Origin: Gammaproteobacteria bacterium
GTDB lineage: Bacteria > Pseudomonadota > Gammaproteobacteria > Steroidobacterales > Steroidobacteraceae
DNA: 64,000 bases
Direction of reading: 5' to 3'
Assembly (NCBI GenBank): GCA_017577615.1
Contig: PKRE01000004.1
Span: forward strand, 124,001 to 188,000
Shown here: positions 1 to 8,544 of the stretch, piece by piece
How positions within the stretch are numbered: the stretch's first letter is position 1
Layout of the letters: the number at the start of each line of letters is the position of its first letter
The notes under the pieces: generated by a model
Databases searched by the model: none
What the model was told of the DNA's origin: nothing
The model's input: the letters and a program-made list of their open reading frames with translations, nothing else
Program-made: the position numbers and the translations under genes

Positions 1-1
1 C

Positions 2-754
2 GAGCCCATTCAGATCGGCGAGAAGACAAAGGGCTCGGGTGCGGATATACAGATGACAATCGTGCAGCAGGCGATGCTGGAAGGTCAGCCGCGGGACATG
101 CTGGAGCCGATCGTCGACTCGCCGGTCATTCGCGACCGTTGGGGGCAAACGAGAGGGCGGGCGCGCAACTCTGAAAGCTCTCAGATCGGCACACGCCTTG
201 CGCTCGAGCAGGTGGCGCGCGAAGTGGAGCGGGCGATGTGGCCGTTGATCGAACGAGACCTCATCGTCGTGCGACGTCATGCGTTGTGGGTCGAGGTGGA
301 GATTCGCACTGACATCTTGTTTCCGAGCGGTGTCGCCACGCTGTCGCCGAGCGCAGAGCGCATCTTGAAACAGCTTGCTGCCACGCTCGCGCCGTTCCCA
401 AATCCGATACGCGTCGAAGGGCACACGGACAACGTGCCGATCAACACGCCGGCGTTCCCATCGAACTGGGAACTGTCGGCTGCACGTGCGGCGAGCGTGG
501 TGCACCTGTTCATGCGACAAGGTATCGCACCGGAACGTCTCGCGGTGATCGGGCTGGGTGAGTATCGACCCGTGGCGACCAACGAGACACCCGAGGGCCG
601 CAATGCCAATCGCCGTGTCGTGCTCGTGATCTTGAGCCCCGACGTGCCGCCGGAAGATCTCGCGGACGACGACCGCGTCGTGCCGAATGAGCCAGCTCTG
701 GATCCGCCGCTGCCGGTGCTCGAGATGGCCGGACCGATCGAGGCTGGCAACTGA
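2..754 (+). CDS. motD: Flagellar stator protein MotD/MotB, C-terminal part (truncated by window edge)
   Basis: The frame is open to the left edge, so the start and the expected single membrane helix lie outside the window. The visible part is a linker followed by an OmpA/MotB-type peptidoglycan-binding domain, with the motif EGHTDNVPI near base 416 and NRRVVLVIL near base 607. In this family the periplasmic domain anchors the stator to the cell wall so that the MotA/MotC partner can drive the rotor. The following DUF2802 gene and the nearby fliK fit the gammaproteobacterial motC-motD locus, which is why MotD is preferred over MotB. The two cannot be separated with certainty from the C-terminal half alone. 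Confidence 0.8.
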   Translation, partial: EPIQIGEKTKGSGADIQMTIVQQAMLEGQPRDMLEPIVDSPVIRDRWGQTRGRARNSESSQIGTRLALEQVAREVERAMWPLIERDLIVVRRHALWVEVEIRTDILFPSGVATLSPSAERILKQLAATLAPFPNPIRVEGHTDNVPINTPAFPSNWELSAARAASVVHLFMRQGIAPERLAVIGLGEYRPVATNETPEGRNANRRVVLVILSPDVPPEDLADDDRVVPNEPALDPPLPVLEMAGPIEAGN

Positions 755-928
755 TTCTCGGGCCCGGGGCTCGGGGTTGGGGTTGAGTGTCGTTCAGCCT
801 GTAGTTCGCAGCTTCTGCAGCGAACGTTCCCTTCGTGTTGGCACGAGACGTGCTTGACTCTCCTCGGTATCCATAAGGTCGCGCCAAAGATTTGACGGCG
901 CGATGTGACGCAGGTCACAGGAGCAAGT

Positions 929-1459
929 ATGTTCGAGATCCTTCCGAATCCGTCGCTCGAGATCATCTTGATCGCAGGGCGGGCATTGTTCTTGATCGGT
1001 GCGTTCTGGGTGTTCGCGCTCGCATTCATTCGTTGGCGACGTGCAGACGAGCGCAGCACAGAGCGTCTGTATGCTCAGCTCGAGCGCGCCTTCGACGAGA
1101 TGCGCAGTCTGCACGAAACGGTCGCCGTGATGAGCGCGCGGCTCGAAGCATTGAGCGAGCGTGCCGAAACCGGCGCGCGATTGGCCCCGGCAGGACCGAT
1201 CGGTGCGCAGCGTAGCTACGATCTGGCACAGCGCCTGGCGAAGAGCGGCTCAGATATCGAAGCACTGATCGAGAGCTGCGGCCTGACGCGCTATGAAGCA
1301 GAGCTGCTCACGCGTCTGCACGGAAAGAATCGCGAACAGCAGGACTACAGCAAGCCGAGCCCGGAGAAGGCAAAGTCATGGCGTGCATCGGACACGGGGA
1401 TGTCTTCCGCCGGCACGACCGGGCGAAAAAAGGGCTCGTTACTGAGCGTGGTCGGTTGA
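929..1459 (+). CDS. DUF2802 family membrane protein of the flagellar/chemotaxis locus
   Basis: A 176-residue protein of unknown function. Residues about 10-32 form one hydrophobic helix (LEIILIAGRALFLIG onward), followed by an amphipathic, probably coiled region. After it comes a helix-turn-helix-like segment (YDLAQRLAKSGSDIEAL, then CGLTRYEAELLTRLH) typical of DUF2802. The ATG at 929 is preceded by AGGAG at a good distance; an upstream in-frame GTG at 905 lacks a comparable site. DUF2802 genes normally sit a few genes after motD in polar-flagellated gammaproteobacteria, with parA and cheW genes in between. Here it follows motD directly. The C-terminus is Ser/Lys rich and probably disordered. 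Confidence 0.7.
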   Translation: MFEILPNPSLEIILIAGRALFLIGAFWVFALAFIRWRRADERSTERLYAQLERAFDEMRSLHETVAVMSARLEALSERAETGARLAPAGPIGAQRSYDLAQRLAKSGSDIEALIESCGLTRYEAELLTRLHGKNREQQDYSKPSPEKAKSWRASDTGMSSAGTTGRKKGSLLSVVG

Positions 1460-1527
1460 ATATATAAAGCGACGGGCGCTCGTGTATGCCGACGGCGCGG
1501 CCTTTCATCTTCGCGTGTGCCGCTGAA

Positions 1528-1791
1528 TCAGCGGTGCTTTCCGGTGACGGCCCATGCGAACGCCAGCACCTGCGCCACTGCGACGTAAAGCTCGCGGGGA
1601 ATCTCGCGCCCCAAGTCGAGCCGTGACAGGGCAGCGGCGAGCTGCGCATCTTCCTGTAACGGCACATTGTGCTGACGCGCCGTTTCAATGATGCGCTCGG
1701 CCACTTTGCCGCCGCCCTTGGCCACGACTCTCGGTGCACCGCTGCCAGTGTAGTGCAGCGCGACAGCAAGGTGTGGACGTCGCTCGCTCAT
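1528..1791 (-). CDS. FlhB C-terminal-domain-like flagellar export switch protein (FlhX type)
   Basis: An 87-residue protein resembling only the cytoplasmic tail of FlhB/YscU: AVALHYTGSGAPRVVAKG followed by AERIIETARQHNVPL, which matches the region after the autocleavage site, then the conserved IPRELYVAVAQVLAFAW end. The membrane domain and the NPTH cleavage motif are absent. Stand-alone copies of this domain occur next to fliK and are thought to take part in substrate-specificity switching of the flagellar export gate. Its ATG overlaps the fliK stop codon (ATGA), so the two are translationally coupled. Confidence 0.8.
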   Translation of the reverse strand: MSERRPHLAVALHYTGSGAPRVVAKGGGKVAERIIETARQHNVPLQEDAQLAAALSRLDLGREIPRELYVAVAQVLAFAWAVTGKHR

Positions 1792-2978
1792 GCGCGCACA
1801 TCCAACAGCCGCGCGGCGCGCGCGCCGATATCTCCGGCAGGCATGCCGTGTAGACAGACGACGCGATCGATCTCGAGCCCGGCGTTGCGCAGCATCGCTT
1901 CGAGCTCGCTGGTGCGAGCGGCGAGCGCTTCGACGACGGCAGCCGATTCGGCCCGCAACTGCACGGCGACGCGTTGGCCACGCAATGTGACGCGTGCATG
2001 AAGCGCGCCGCTTGCGCCCAGATCGAGCGCAGCTTCGACGGACCATGCGCTGCCTTCTTCACCTTTTCGATGCGTACGTTCGTCTTGCTCGATGCGCAGC
2101 CGCAAGATGCTCGCGCGCTCCTCGTGGCGCACCGGTAGCTCGATGAGGATTGCCGGCGGATCGGGATTGTGATTCGCGAGCTGCACGGTCGTAAGGCGCG
2201 CAAGCGCACCTTCGGTTTGGCGTGCCAGCTCGTGCAGGTGCTGCGCCGGGGTGTCGAGCAGAGAGAACGTGGCGGGGGCAGAGTGTAGCGGTGTGAGCGG
2301 ACCCTTCTGCGTCGGAACAGGTGCGTGGGCTGCCGTGTCGGAGCGCGATGCTGCGGCTCGGGCGCCGTTTTCCTGCAGGACGCGTCGCAACGAAAGCAGC
2401 AGTGCTTTCAGATCCGTGACGAGCTCGGTCGTCTGATTCGAGGCGAGCTTGGCTTCGAGAAACGTGCCAGAGCGGCGCAGCGCGGCTTCGAACTCGTCGG
2501 GATCAGTGAGCGAGCCGGCTGTTGGCAGCGCCTGCCATACACGCATCGCAGCTTCGACGACGTTGCGCGGCAACGCCTGTGTCAGACCCTTGCCTTGAGC
2601 AAGCCAAGCCAGGTTGGCGAGCATCGTCGCTGGGTTCTCCTGCTTGGGTACGAAACGACGCAATGCGGCGGCTGTGATGTCCGCATCATCCTCGATCGCG
2701 GCGCTGTCGGTGGATATCGCTTCGAGCGCAAGCACCGGATGCGTGCGCAGCACGCGTACGTTCAGGCGCTCGCCATGGGCCGGCCCGTCTTGATCGCCTG
2801 AAGCAATGCGTGCGGGATAGCGTTTGCCGGCCAGATCCAGCCAAAGCTGCCCCGTCGTCGCATCGCGTACCGCGACCGCTTGCAGGATGGTGCCGACGCG
2901 CCATTGCGCCAACAGGCTCGTCGCTGCTCCTGTGAGCGGAATGCCGCGAAAGCTCAAAAAGTCCAAGCGCATGAGCAT
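1788..2978 (-). CDS. fliK: Flagellar hook-length control protein FliK
   Basis: About 396 residues. FliK measures the hook during export and triggers the switch to filament substrates through FlhB. The N-terminal half is poorly conserved. The C-terminal ~120 residues form the FliK_C domain, with alternating strands such as ARVTLRGQRVAVQLRAES, followed by EALAARTSELEAMLRNAGLEI. The gene is coupled to the FlhB-tail gene downstream, a natural functional pair. The frame extends to a TTG at 3068, but the ATG pair at 2978/2972 (MLMRLDFLSF) looks more natural; the start remains uncertain. It is transcribed away from the chemotaxis operon. Confidence 0.8.
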   Translation of the reverse strand: MLMRLDFLSFRGIPLTGAATSLLAQWRVGTILQAVAVRDATTGQLWLDLAGKRYPARIASGDQDGPAHGERLNVRVLRTHPVLALEAISTDSAAIEDDADITAAALRRFVPKQENPATMLANLAWLAQGKGLTQALPRNVVEAAMRVWQALPTAGSLTDPDEFEAALRRSGTFLEAKLASNQTTELVTDLKALLLSLRRVLQENGARAAASRSDTAAHAPVPTQKGPLTPLHSAPATFSLLDTPAQHLHELARQTEGALARLTTVQLANHNPDPPAILIELPVRHEERASILRLRIEQDERTHRKGEEGSAWSVEAALDLGASGALHARVTLRGQRVAVQLRAESAAVVEALAARTSELEAMLRNAGLEIDRVVCLHGMPAGDIGARAARLLDVRA

Positions 2979-3141
2979 CGAGCCCGAGCGGCTCCTCGTG
3001 AACTGCGTCAGCGACTTTAGCGGCAGGATGGGTGTGTCCTTGAGTCGTCGGCGCGTCGCGGGCGCCAATCCATCGTGCGCTGACCCTTCTGTCTACGACA
3101 TTCCCCTAGCGCCTATTGTTAACAACGCGACTTGGCTCTCC

Positions 3142-3168
3142 TAAAGGGGCTCGGGCCGGTGCCGATAT
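3142..3168 (+). promoter_or_regulatory. Sigma-28 (FliA) promoter of the chemotaxis operon
   Basis: TAAA at 3142-3145, a 15-base spacer, then GCCGATAT at 3161-3168. This agrees with the flagellar sigma-28 consensus TAAA-N15-GCCGATAA in all but the last base. It lies about 60 bases upstream of the STAS gene and points into the STAS-cheY-cheA operon, so this chemotaxis set is probably a late flagellar class. Confidence 0.85.
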
Positions 3169-3228
3169 CAAGCGTGAATCTGTGAAATTGCGGCGGCTCA
3201 GAGAAGCGCGCGACGTGGCAGATGGCTG

Positions 3229-3597
3229 ATGAAGAGGAAGAAGCGTAAGTCGAAGCGAAGGGCACACGTGCAGGGACCAGGGCAGGCTGTGACGAGCAGC
3301 GATCTGCCGGCGCCCGCGGTGTTCGTGCTCTCGAGTCATTCCACGATCAAGGATGCAGCCGCGCTCAAAGGCGAGCTCGAGAAGCTGATCGATGTTCCCG
3401 AGGTCACGATCGATGTCGGCTCTGTCGAGCGCATCGATACCGCGGTGATGCAGCTCATCTGTGCATTTGTGCGTGACCGCGTCCAGCGTGAACGGCGCGT
3501 GTCTTGGCGGGGCGCGTCCGCATCGTGGCGCGATGCGGTGCGGCTGCTCGGCACGGGTGAGCTGCTCGGGTGGGCAGCGGAGGGTGCGGCCGGATGA
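3229..3597 (+). CDS. STAS-domain protein at the head of the chemotaxis operon
   Basis: 122 residues. A very basic N-terminus (KRKKRKSKRR) is followed by a STAS fold of the anti-sigma-factor-antagonist/MlaB type: VFVLSSHSTIKDAAALKGEL, then VTIDVGSVERIDTAVMQLI and WRDAVRLLG. The classical phospho-acceptor Ser/Thr of SpoIIAA falls at the I-D-T-A position, so phosphorylation is conceivable but not shown. The stop overlaps the cheY start (ATGA), so the two genes are coupled. STAS proteins beside cheY occur in several chemosensory clusters; the role is not established. A second ATG seven bases upstream is out of frame. Confidence 0.75.
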   Translation: MKRKKRKSKRRAHVQGPGQAVTSSDLPAPAVFVLSSHSTIKDAAALKGELEKLIDVPEVTIDVGSVERIDTAVMQLICAFVRDRVQRERRVSWRGASASWRDAVRLLGTGELLGWAAEGAAG

Positions 3598-3956
3598 AGC
3601 GGATCCTCGCTGTCGATGATTCGCCCTCGATGCGCGAGATGGTGCGCATCGCGCTCACCAGCGCCGGTTTCGAGGTGGTGCAAGCGACGGACGGCGATGA
3701 GGCACTGCGGCTTGCACGAGAGCAGCAGTTCGATCTGGTGCTCTCCGACGTGAACATGCCGAACATGGACGGCCTCGCGCTCATTCGCGCGTTGCGCGCT
3801 GAAAGCGGTTATCGCCACACGCCGATCTTGATGCTGACGACGGAGAGCTCGGTTGAGCGCAAGCGTGAAGGAAAAGAAGCCGGTGCCACGGGTTGGATCG
3901 TCAAGCCGTTCGATCCGGCGCAGCTGATTGCGACCATGATGCGAGTGTTGAATTAG
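3594..3956 (+). CDS. cheY: Chemotaxis response regulator CheY
   Basis: A 120-residue single receiver domain. The acidic pocket is VDD at residues 7-9, the phosphorylated aspartate is D52 in LSDVNMPNMDG, the conserved Thr lies in MLTTESS, and the Lys in WIVKPFDP. Phosphorylated by CheA, CheY binds the flagellar switch. The start used is the ATG overlapping the STAS stop. It lies directly upstream of cheA, separated by two bases. Confidence 0.95.
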   Translation: MKRILAVDDSPSMREMVRIALTSAGFEVVQATDGDEALRLAREQQFDLVLSDVNMPNMDGLALIRALRAESGYRHTPILMLTTESSVERKREGKEAGATGWIVKPFDPAQLIATMMRVLN

Positions 3957-3958
3957 TC

Positions 3959-6103
3959 ATGACCCTTGACCTCGCCCAGTTCCACGATGCCTTCTTCGAC
4001 GAGAGCTACGAGGCTCTCGACACGATGGAGGCTGCGCTTCTCAAGCTGGATTTGGGAGCGCCCGATCCGGAGCTCATCAACACGATCTTCCGTGTCGCGC
4101 ATTCGATCAAGGGTGGCAGTGCGACTTTCGGTTTCTCCGAGGTGGCCTCCTTCACGCACACCTGTGAAGCGGTCTTAGATGAGTTGCGCGCCAATCGGAT
4201 GGAGGTCACGCGCCACATCTTGGATCTACTGCTGAAGTCGGTCGACGTAATGCGCGACATGCTGCGCGCGGTGCAGCACAAGGAACCGATCGATGCGCAG
4301 CGCGTGGCTGATCTGCAGTTCGACCTCGAGTTGACTATTGCGCAGAACAACGCCGCTGCCGCTGCGCCGACGAGCCCACAAGATTCGACTGCACAGGTCA
4401 CGGCGTCGGTAGAGGCAGAGCATTCCCCATCACCCGAGACAGAAGCATCTCACTCTCAAGGAGGGGAAGGATCGAAGCGCGCGCATCGCTGGCGGATCCT
4501 TTTCCGTCCGCGCCCTCAGCTCATGGCGCACGGCAACGATCCGCTGCGCATGATACGCGAGCTGGCAGAGCTCGGCCCGATCGAGGTCAAGCTCGATGCA
4601 TCCGATCTACCCGAGCTTACCGTGCTGGAGCCGGAGCGTTGCTATTTCGCGTGGGAGATCGTGGTCGAGACCGATGCGGAAAGAGAGGCCATCGACCAGA
4701 TCTTCGATTGGGCGGAAGGCGATTGCGAGTTGACGATCACGGACGACTATGCGCCCGCGCAGCCGCAAGCTCCTGGGGCCTCGGCGGAGGCGCAGGCACC
4801 GCAGCCTGAGCCGCCGGCAGGCAGCTCGAATGTCGTCAACATCGCCACCGCGGCCACCGCGAAAGCCAGCGAGCCCGCCAAGCCTTCTCAGGATCACCAT
4901 GAAGGAGGCAAGCACGGGCTCGGAGACGGCAGCTCGATTCGCGTCAGCACGGAGAAGATCGACGAGCTCATGAACACAGTGGGCGAGCTCGTGATCACCC
5001 AATCCATGTTGAGCCAGCTCGGCGCGAAAGTGTCGGGCCCCATCGGCGAGCAGCTGCGCTCCGGACTGGCGCAGCTCGAGAGGAACATGCGCGAGCTGCA
5101 GGAGAGTGTCATGCGCGTGCGCATGCTACCGATCAGCTTCGTCTTCAGTCGCTTCCCGCGCATGGTTCGCGACTTGAGCCAACGACTCTCCAAACAGGTT
5201 GAGCTGAAAGTCACCGGCGAGCAGACCGAGCTCGACAAGACCGTGCTGGAGAAGATCGGCGATCCGCTCGTCCATCTGGTGCGCAACTGTGTCGACCACG
5301 GCATTGAGAGCCCGGAAGCGCGTACCGCGGCGGGCAAACCGCCTACTGGTGTGGTGTCATTGGAGGCCTATCATAAAGGCGGCAATATCACGATCGAGGT
5401 CGCGGACGACGGTGCCGGTCTCAACAGAGAGAAGATCCTGGCGAAGGCGCGTGAGCGCGGCCTGGTCGGCCCGAACGACACACTTTCGGACGAGCAGATC
5501 GACGATCTGATTTTCCACGCCGGTTTCTCGACGGCCGATCAAGCCACCGACATTTCCGGGCGCGGCGTTGGCATGGATGTGGTCCGGCGCAACATCAAGG
5601 AGCTCGGTGGACACATCGAAGTGCGCTCGCAGCCCGGTAAAGGTTCACGTTTTATCATCACGCTGCCGTTGACGCTGGCCATCGTCGACGGTCAGTCAGT
5701 GGCGGTCGGCACCGAGACCTATATCGTGCCGCTCGTCACGATCATCGAATCGCTTCAGCTCAAGCCTGGGATGGTCAATCGCGTCGCGGGCCAGGGCGAG
5801 GTCTTCTGGTTCCGCGAGCAGTATGTGCCGATCGTTCGCCTGCACGAACTGTTTGGGATACGTCCGCGCGCGACCGCGCTGCACGAGGGGTTGATCATGG
5901 TCGTCGAAGGCGACGGCAAGCGCGTGGGCTTGTTCGTCGATGACCTGTTGGGGCAGCAGCAAGTGGTCATCAAATCGCTCGAGACGAACTATCGACGTGT
6001 GGAGGGTGTCTCGGGTGCGACGATTCTCGGCGACGGATCCGTCGCGCTGATCCTGGATGTGCCTGGGTTGATCCGTGTCGCTGCGCAAAGTGCGGCGGCG
6101 TGA
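3959..6103 (+). CDS. cheA: Chemotaxis histidine kinase CheA
   Basis: 714 residues with the full CheA layout. The HPt (P1) domain carries phospho-acceptor H48 in RVAHSIKGGSATFGF. A Ser/Glu/Ala-rich linker follows, then a P2-like regulator-binding domain around residues 175-265 (starting RWRILFRPRPQLMAHG). A second Pro/Ala linker leads to the P3 dimerisation helices (IRVSTEKIDELMNTVGELV), the ATPase domain (N box HLVRNCVDHGIESPEAR, G1 DDGAGL, G2 GRGVGMDVVRRNI) and a C-terminal CheW-like P5 domain. It phosphorylates CheY and CheB and sits in arrays with CheW and receptors. The ATG at 3959, two bases after the cheY stop, is the natural start. Confidence 0.96.
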   Translation: MTLDLAQFHDAFFDESYEALDTMEAALLKLDLGAPDPELINTIFRVAHSIKGGSATFGFSEVASFTHTCEAVLDELRANRMEVTRHILDLLLKSVDVMRDMLRAVQHKEPIDAQRVADLQFDLELTIAQNNAAAAAPTSPQDSTAQVTASVEAEHSPSPETEASHSQGGEGSKRAHRWRILFRPRPQLMAHGNDPLRMIRELAELGPIEVKLDASDLPELTVLEPERCYFAWEIVVETDAEREAIDQIFDWAEGDCELTITDDYAPAQPQAPGASAEAQAPQPEPPAGSSNVVNIATAATAKASEPAKPSQDHHEGGKHGLGDGSSIRVSTEKIDELMNTVGELVITQSMLSQLGAKVSGPIGEQLRSGLAQLERNMRELQESVMRVRMLPISFVFSRFPRMVRDLSQRLSKQVELKVTGEQTELDKTVLEKIGDPLVHLVRNCVDHGIESPEARTAAGKPPTGVVSLEAYHKGGNITIEVADDGAGLNREKILAKARERGLVGPNDTLSDEQIDDLIFHAGFSTADQATDISGRGVGMDVVRRNIKELGGHIEVRSQPGKGSRFIITLPLTLAIVDGQSVAVGTETYIVPLVTIIESLQLKPGMVNRVAGQGEVFWFREQYVPIVRLHELFGIRPRATALHEGLIMVVEGDGKRVGLFVDDLLGQQQVVIKSLETNYRRVEGVSGATILGDGSVALILDVPGLIRVAAQSAAA

Positions 6104-6144
6104 CCGGCTGAGTCGGTTATTGAAGCTCGTAGAAGGTAGTAGTC

Positions 6145-7869
6145 ATGAACATGTTCAACTTCAGTGTCAAAGCGAAGCTGTTCACGACATTGGTCGTGAG
6201 CGGCGTCGCGTTGATCTTGGTCGGCACTCTAGGATTGTCCGGCACGCGCTCGAGCAATCAGCATCTCGACGCGATCTTCTCCAATCGCTTCATGCCGACC
6301 GGCTGGATCGGCACGATCGAGTCGCACACGCGCGAGGTGCTGGATAAGACCGAGAACATCATCGTGCGTCAGGACTCGAGCGCAGCCGGAGAGGGGCTCG
6401 AGCTCCTGAGCCAGCGTCGCGCGGAGATCAGGGAGCTTTCTGCGCGCCTGCAAGCCACCGAGCTCACCGATCGCGAGCGTGCGCTAGTCGAAGACTTCGC
6501 CGAGCATCGCGAGCAAGTGTTGAGCGCCGTGAACGAAGCCTTGCTCGCCGCCCAAGCCGGCTCGTTCGACGCTGCCGAGACGGCCCTGCTGGGCCGGGCG
6601 CGTCCGAGCTTCGAGCGCATGACGGGGACCGGAGATGCACTGCTCAAGACTCAGATCGAGGTCGCTCAGGAGATGCGCAACGAAGCGCAAAGTTCCTACG
6701 CGCGTAATCGTGGGCTCATCATCGGCGCGATCGTCTTTGGCATCGGTATCGCCACGGCGATCCTCTTCCTCTTGATCCGTTCGATCATGAGTGCCCTCAA
6801 TGCGGCGGTAAACATCGCCAATCGCATCGCCGGCGGTGAACTGGGCAACGAAGTGCGTGTGGAATCGAACGACGAGCTCGGGCAGTTGCTCGATTCCCTG
6901 AAGCGGATGGACGCGAAGCTGGTCGAGATCGTCGGCAGCGTGCGCGCCAGCGCGGATGCGGTCGGCGCGGCGGCGCGGCAGCTCTCGCTCGGCAACGACG
7001 ATCTGTCGCAGCGTACGCAGGAGCAGGCCGCAGCGCTCGAGGAGACCGCATCCAGCATGGAGCAAATGACTGCTACCGTGAAGCAGAACGCGGATAACGC
7101 TCGACAGGCGAATCAGCTTGCTGTCGGTGCGCGCGAGCAGGCAGAGAAGGGCGGTGCCGTCGTGCATCGTGCGATCAGCGCCATGGGCGAGATCAACGCG
7201 GCAAGCCGCAAGATCGCGGACATCATCAGCGTGATCGACGAGATCGCCTTCCAAACGAACTTGCTTGCGTTGAATGCGGCAGTGGAGGCGGCACGCGCGG
7301 GCGAACAGGGACGAGGCTTCGCGGTTGTCGCAACCGAGGTGCGCAATCTGGCACAGCGCAGCGCCAGCGCCGCAAAGGAAATCAAGGACCTCATCAACGA
7401 CTCGGTGGAGAAGGTCAAGGTCGGCTCCGAGCTCGTCGACGAGTCCGGCAAAACGCTCGCGGAGATCATGGAAAGCGTGAAGAAGGTCACCGACATCGTG
7501 GCCGAGATCGCGGCGGCGAGCGAAGAGCAGTCCGCTGGTATTGAGCAAGTGAACAACGCCGTCGCCCAGATGGACAACGTCACGCAGCAGAACGCGGCGC
7601 TCGTGGAGGAAACCTCCGCGGCCAGCAAGGCGATGGAGCAGCAGTCCCGGCAGCTCGTGCAGCAGATCAGCTACTTCCGTACCGCGCACGGCGGCACGAT
7701 CGTCCAGGGCGGGACGGCGAAGGTGGAGCGTGAACGCACTGCCGCGCCTGCACCGGTGCGTAGAATCACATCGGCCACATCGTCGCGTCCTGCCGTGACG
7801 ACGCCGAAGCCGGCGCCCGCGCCGCTTGCGCGTGCCAGCGGCGACGACAGTGTGTGGCAGGAGTTTTGA
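6145..7869 (+). CDS. Methyl-accepting chemotaxis protein with CheR-tethering C-terminus
   Basis: 574 residues. Membrane helix 1 lies at about 12-33. A periplasmic four-helix-bundle sensor domain follows, then helix 2 at about 187-210 (LIIGAIVFGIGIATAILFLL), a HAMP domain, and a long methylation/signalling coiled coil. The signalling tip IAFQTNLLALNAAVEAARAG followed by EQGRGFAVVA is fully conserved. After a Pro/Ala linker the protein ends in VWQEF, which fits the x-aromatic-x-x-aromatic pentapeptide that recruits CheR/CheB; both enzymes are encoded just downstream. The ligand cannot be told from sequence. It lies between cheA and cheW on the same strand. Confidence 0.93.
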   Translation: MNMFNFSVKAKLFTTLVVSGVALILVGTLGLSGTRSSNQHLDAIFSNRFMPTGWIGTIESHTREVLDKTENIIVRQDSSAAGEGLELLSQRRAEIRELSARLQATELTDRERALVEDFAEHREQVLSAVNEALLAAQAGSFDAAETALLGRARPSFERMTGTGDALLKTQIEVAQEMRNEAQSSYARNRGLIIGAIVFGIGIATAILFLLIRSIMSALNAAVNIANRIAGGELGNEVRVESNDELGQLLDSLKRMDAKLVEIVGSVRASADAVGAAARQLSLGNDDLSQRTQEQAAALEETASSMEQMTATVKQNADNARQANQLAVGAREQAEKGGAVVHRAISAMGEINAASRKIADIISVIDEIAFQTNLLALNAAVEAARAGEQGRGFAVVATEVRNLAQRSASAAKEIKDLINDSVEKVKVGSELVDESGKTLAEIMESVKKVTDIVAEIAAASEEQSAGIEQVNNAVAQMDNVTQQNAALVEETSAASKAMEQQSRQLVQQISYFRTAHGGTIVQGGTAKVERERTAAPAPVRRITSATSSRPAVTTPKPAPAPLARASGDDSVWQEF

Positions 7870-7946
7870 TGCCCACCGTCGCGCTCGAACATGAAGAGCT
7901 GGGCACCTGCTTCGCTCTGCTCGATCAACGGGTATGGAATCGCTAG
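7869..7946 (+). CDS. Possible 25-codon small ORF between mcp and cheW
   Basis: ATG overlaps the last base of the mcp stop codon and has AGGAG seven bases upstream. The frame encodes 25 residues (begins MPTVALEHEELG, ends LDQRVWNR). Its stop at 7944-7946 overlaps the likely cheW ribosome-binding site, so it could couple cheW translation to mcp. No similarity is recognised. It may be only a leader that arises by chance. Confidence 0.3.
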   Translation: MPTVALEHEELGTCFALLDQRVWNR

Positions 7947-7957
7947 AGGTCGACCGA

Positions 7958-8476
7958 ATGACTACTGTCAATGTCTCGAACCAGGATGCCGCCGCAGCTG
8001 CGGGTTCGAAGCAAGTGCTCACCTTCACGCTCGGCGACGAGACCTACGGCGTCGACATTCTGCGCGTACAGGAGATTCGCGGCTGGTCGCCGGTTACCAG
8101 GATCCCGCAGGCACCGGCGCACGTCCTCGGCGTGCTCAACCTGCGTGGGTCGATCGTGCCGATCGTCGATCTGCGCATGCGCTTCAACCTCGAGCACGCC
8201 GAGTACACGCCGCTCACCGTGATCATCGTGCTCTCGATTGAGTCGGCGGTGGGACGTCGCGACATCGGGCTCGTCGTGGATGGCGTGTCGGATGTGATCG
8301 ACGTCCCGCAGGCGGATGTGAAGCCGGCGCCGGAGCTTGGCCAGCACGTGAGCACCGAGTTCATCGAAGGGCTCGCTGCTGTGGCGGGACGCATGGTGAT
8401 GCTCCTGGACATCGACAGGTTGATCGGCGAGGACGTCACCGGCGTCGCGACCGTCCCTGCCGCAGCGAACGGTTGA
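7958..8476 (+). CDS. cheW: Chemotaxis coupling protein CheW
   Basis: 172 residues forming a CheW fold: VLTFTLGDETYGVDILRVQE, then VLGVLNLRGSIVPIVDLR and DIGLVVDGVSDVIDV. It links receptors to CheA. The start at 7958 (MTTVNVSN) is chosen because AGAGG lies at a suitable distance; an ATG eight codons earlier lacks a good site. It belongs to the operon mcp-cheW-cheR-cheD-cheB. Confidence 0.95.
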   Translation: MTTVNVSNQDAAAAAGSKQVLTFTLGDETYGVDILRVQEIRGWSPVTRIPQAPAHVLGVLNLRGSIVPIVDLRMRFNLEHAEYTPLTVIIVLSIESAVGRRDIGLVVDGVSDVIDVPQADVKPAPELGQHVSTEFIEGLAAVAGRMVMLLDIDRLIGEDVTGVATVPAAANG

Positions 8477-8544
8477 CATAGGGATTGGGGGAAAGGGGGT
8501 AACGGACCACCTGCCCTGTTGCTAGGTCATCGTTCTGCACGGAT

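Noticed and set aside
2979..3068. Start of fliK at the TTG 3068
   Set aside because: The extra 30 residues look non-native, and the ATG pair at 2978/2972 begins a more natural N-terminus; some doubt remains.
6484..8028. A 514-codon open frame opposite the mcp gene
   Set aside because: Shadow of the biased mcp codons; His/Arg/Leu-rich without any motif.
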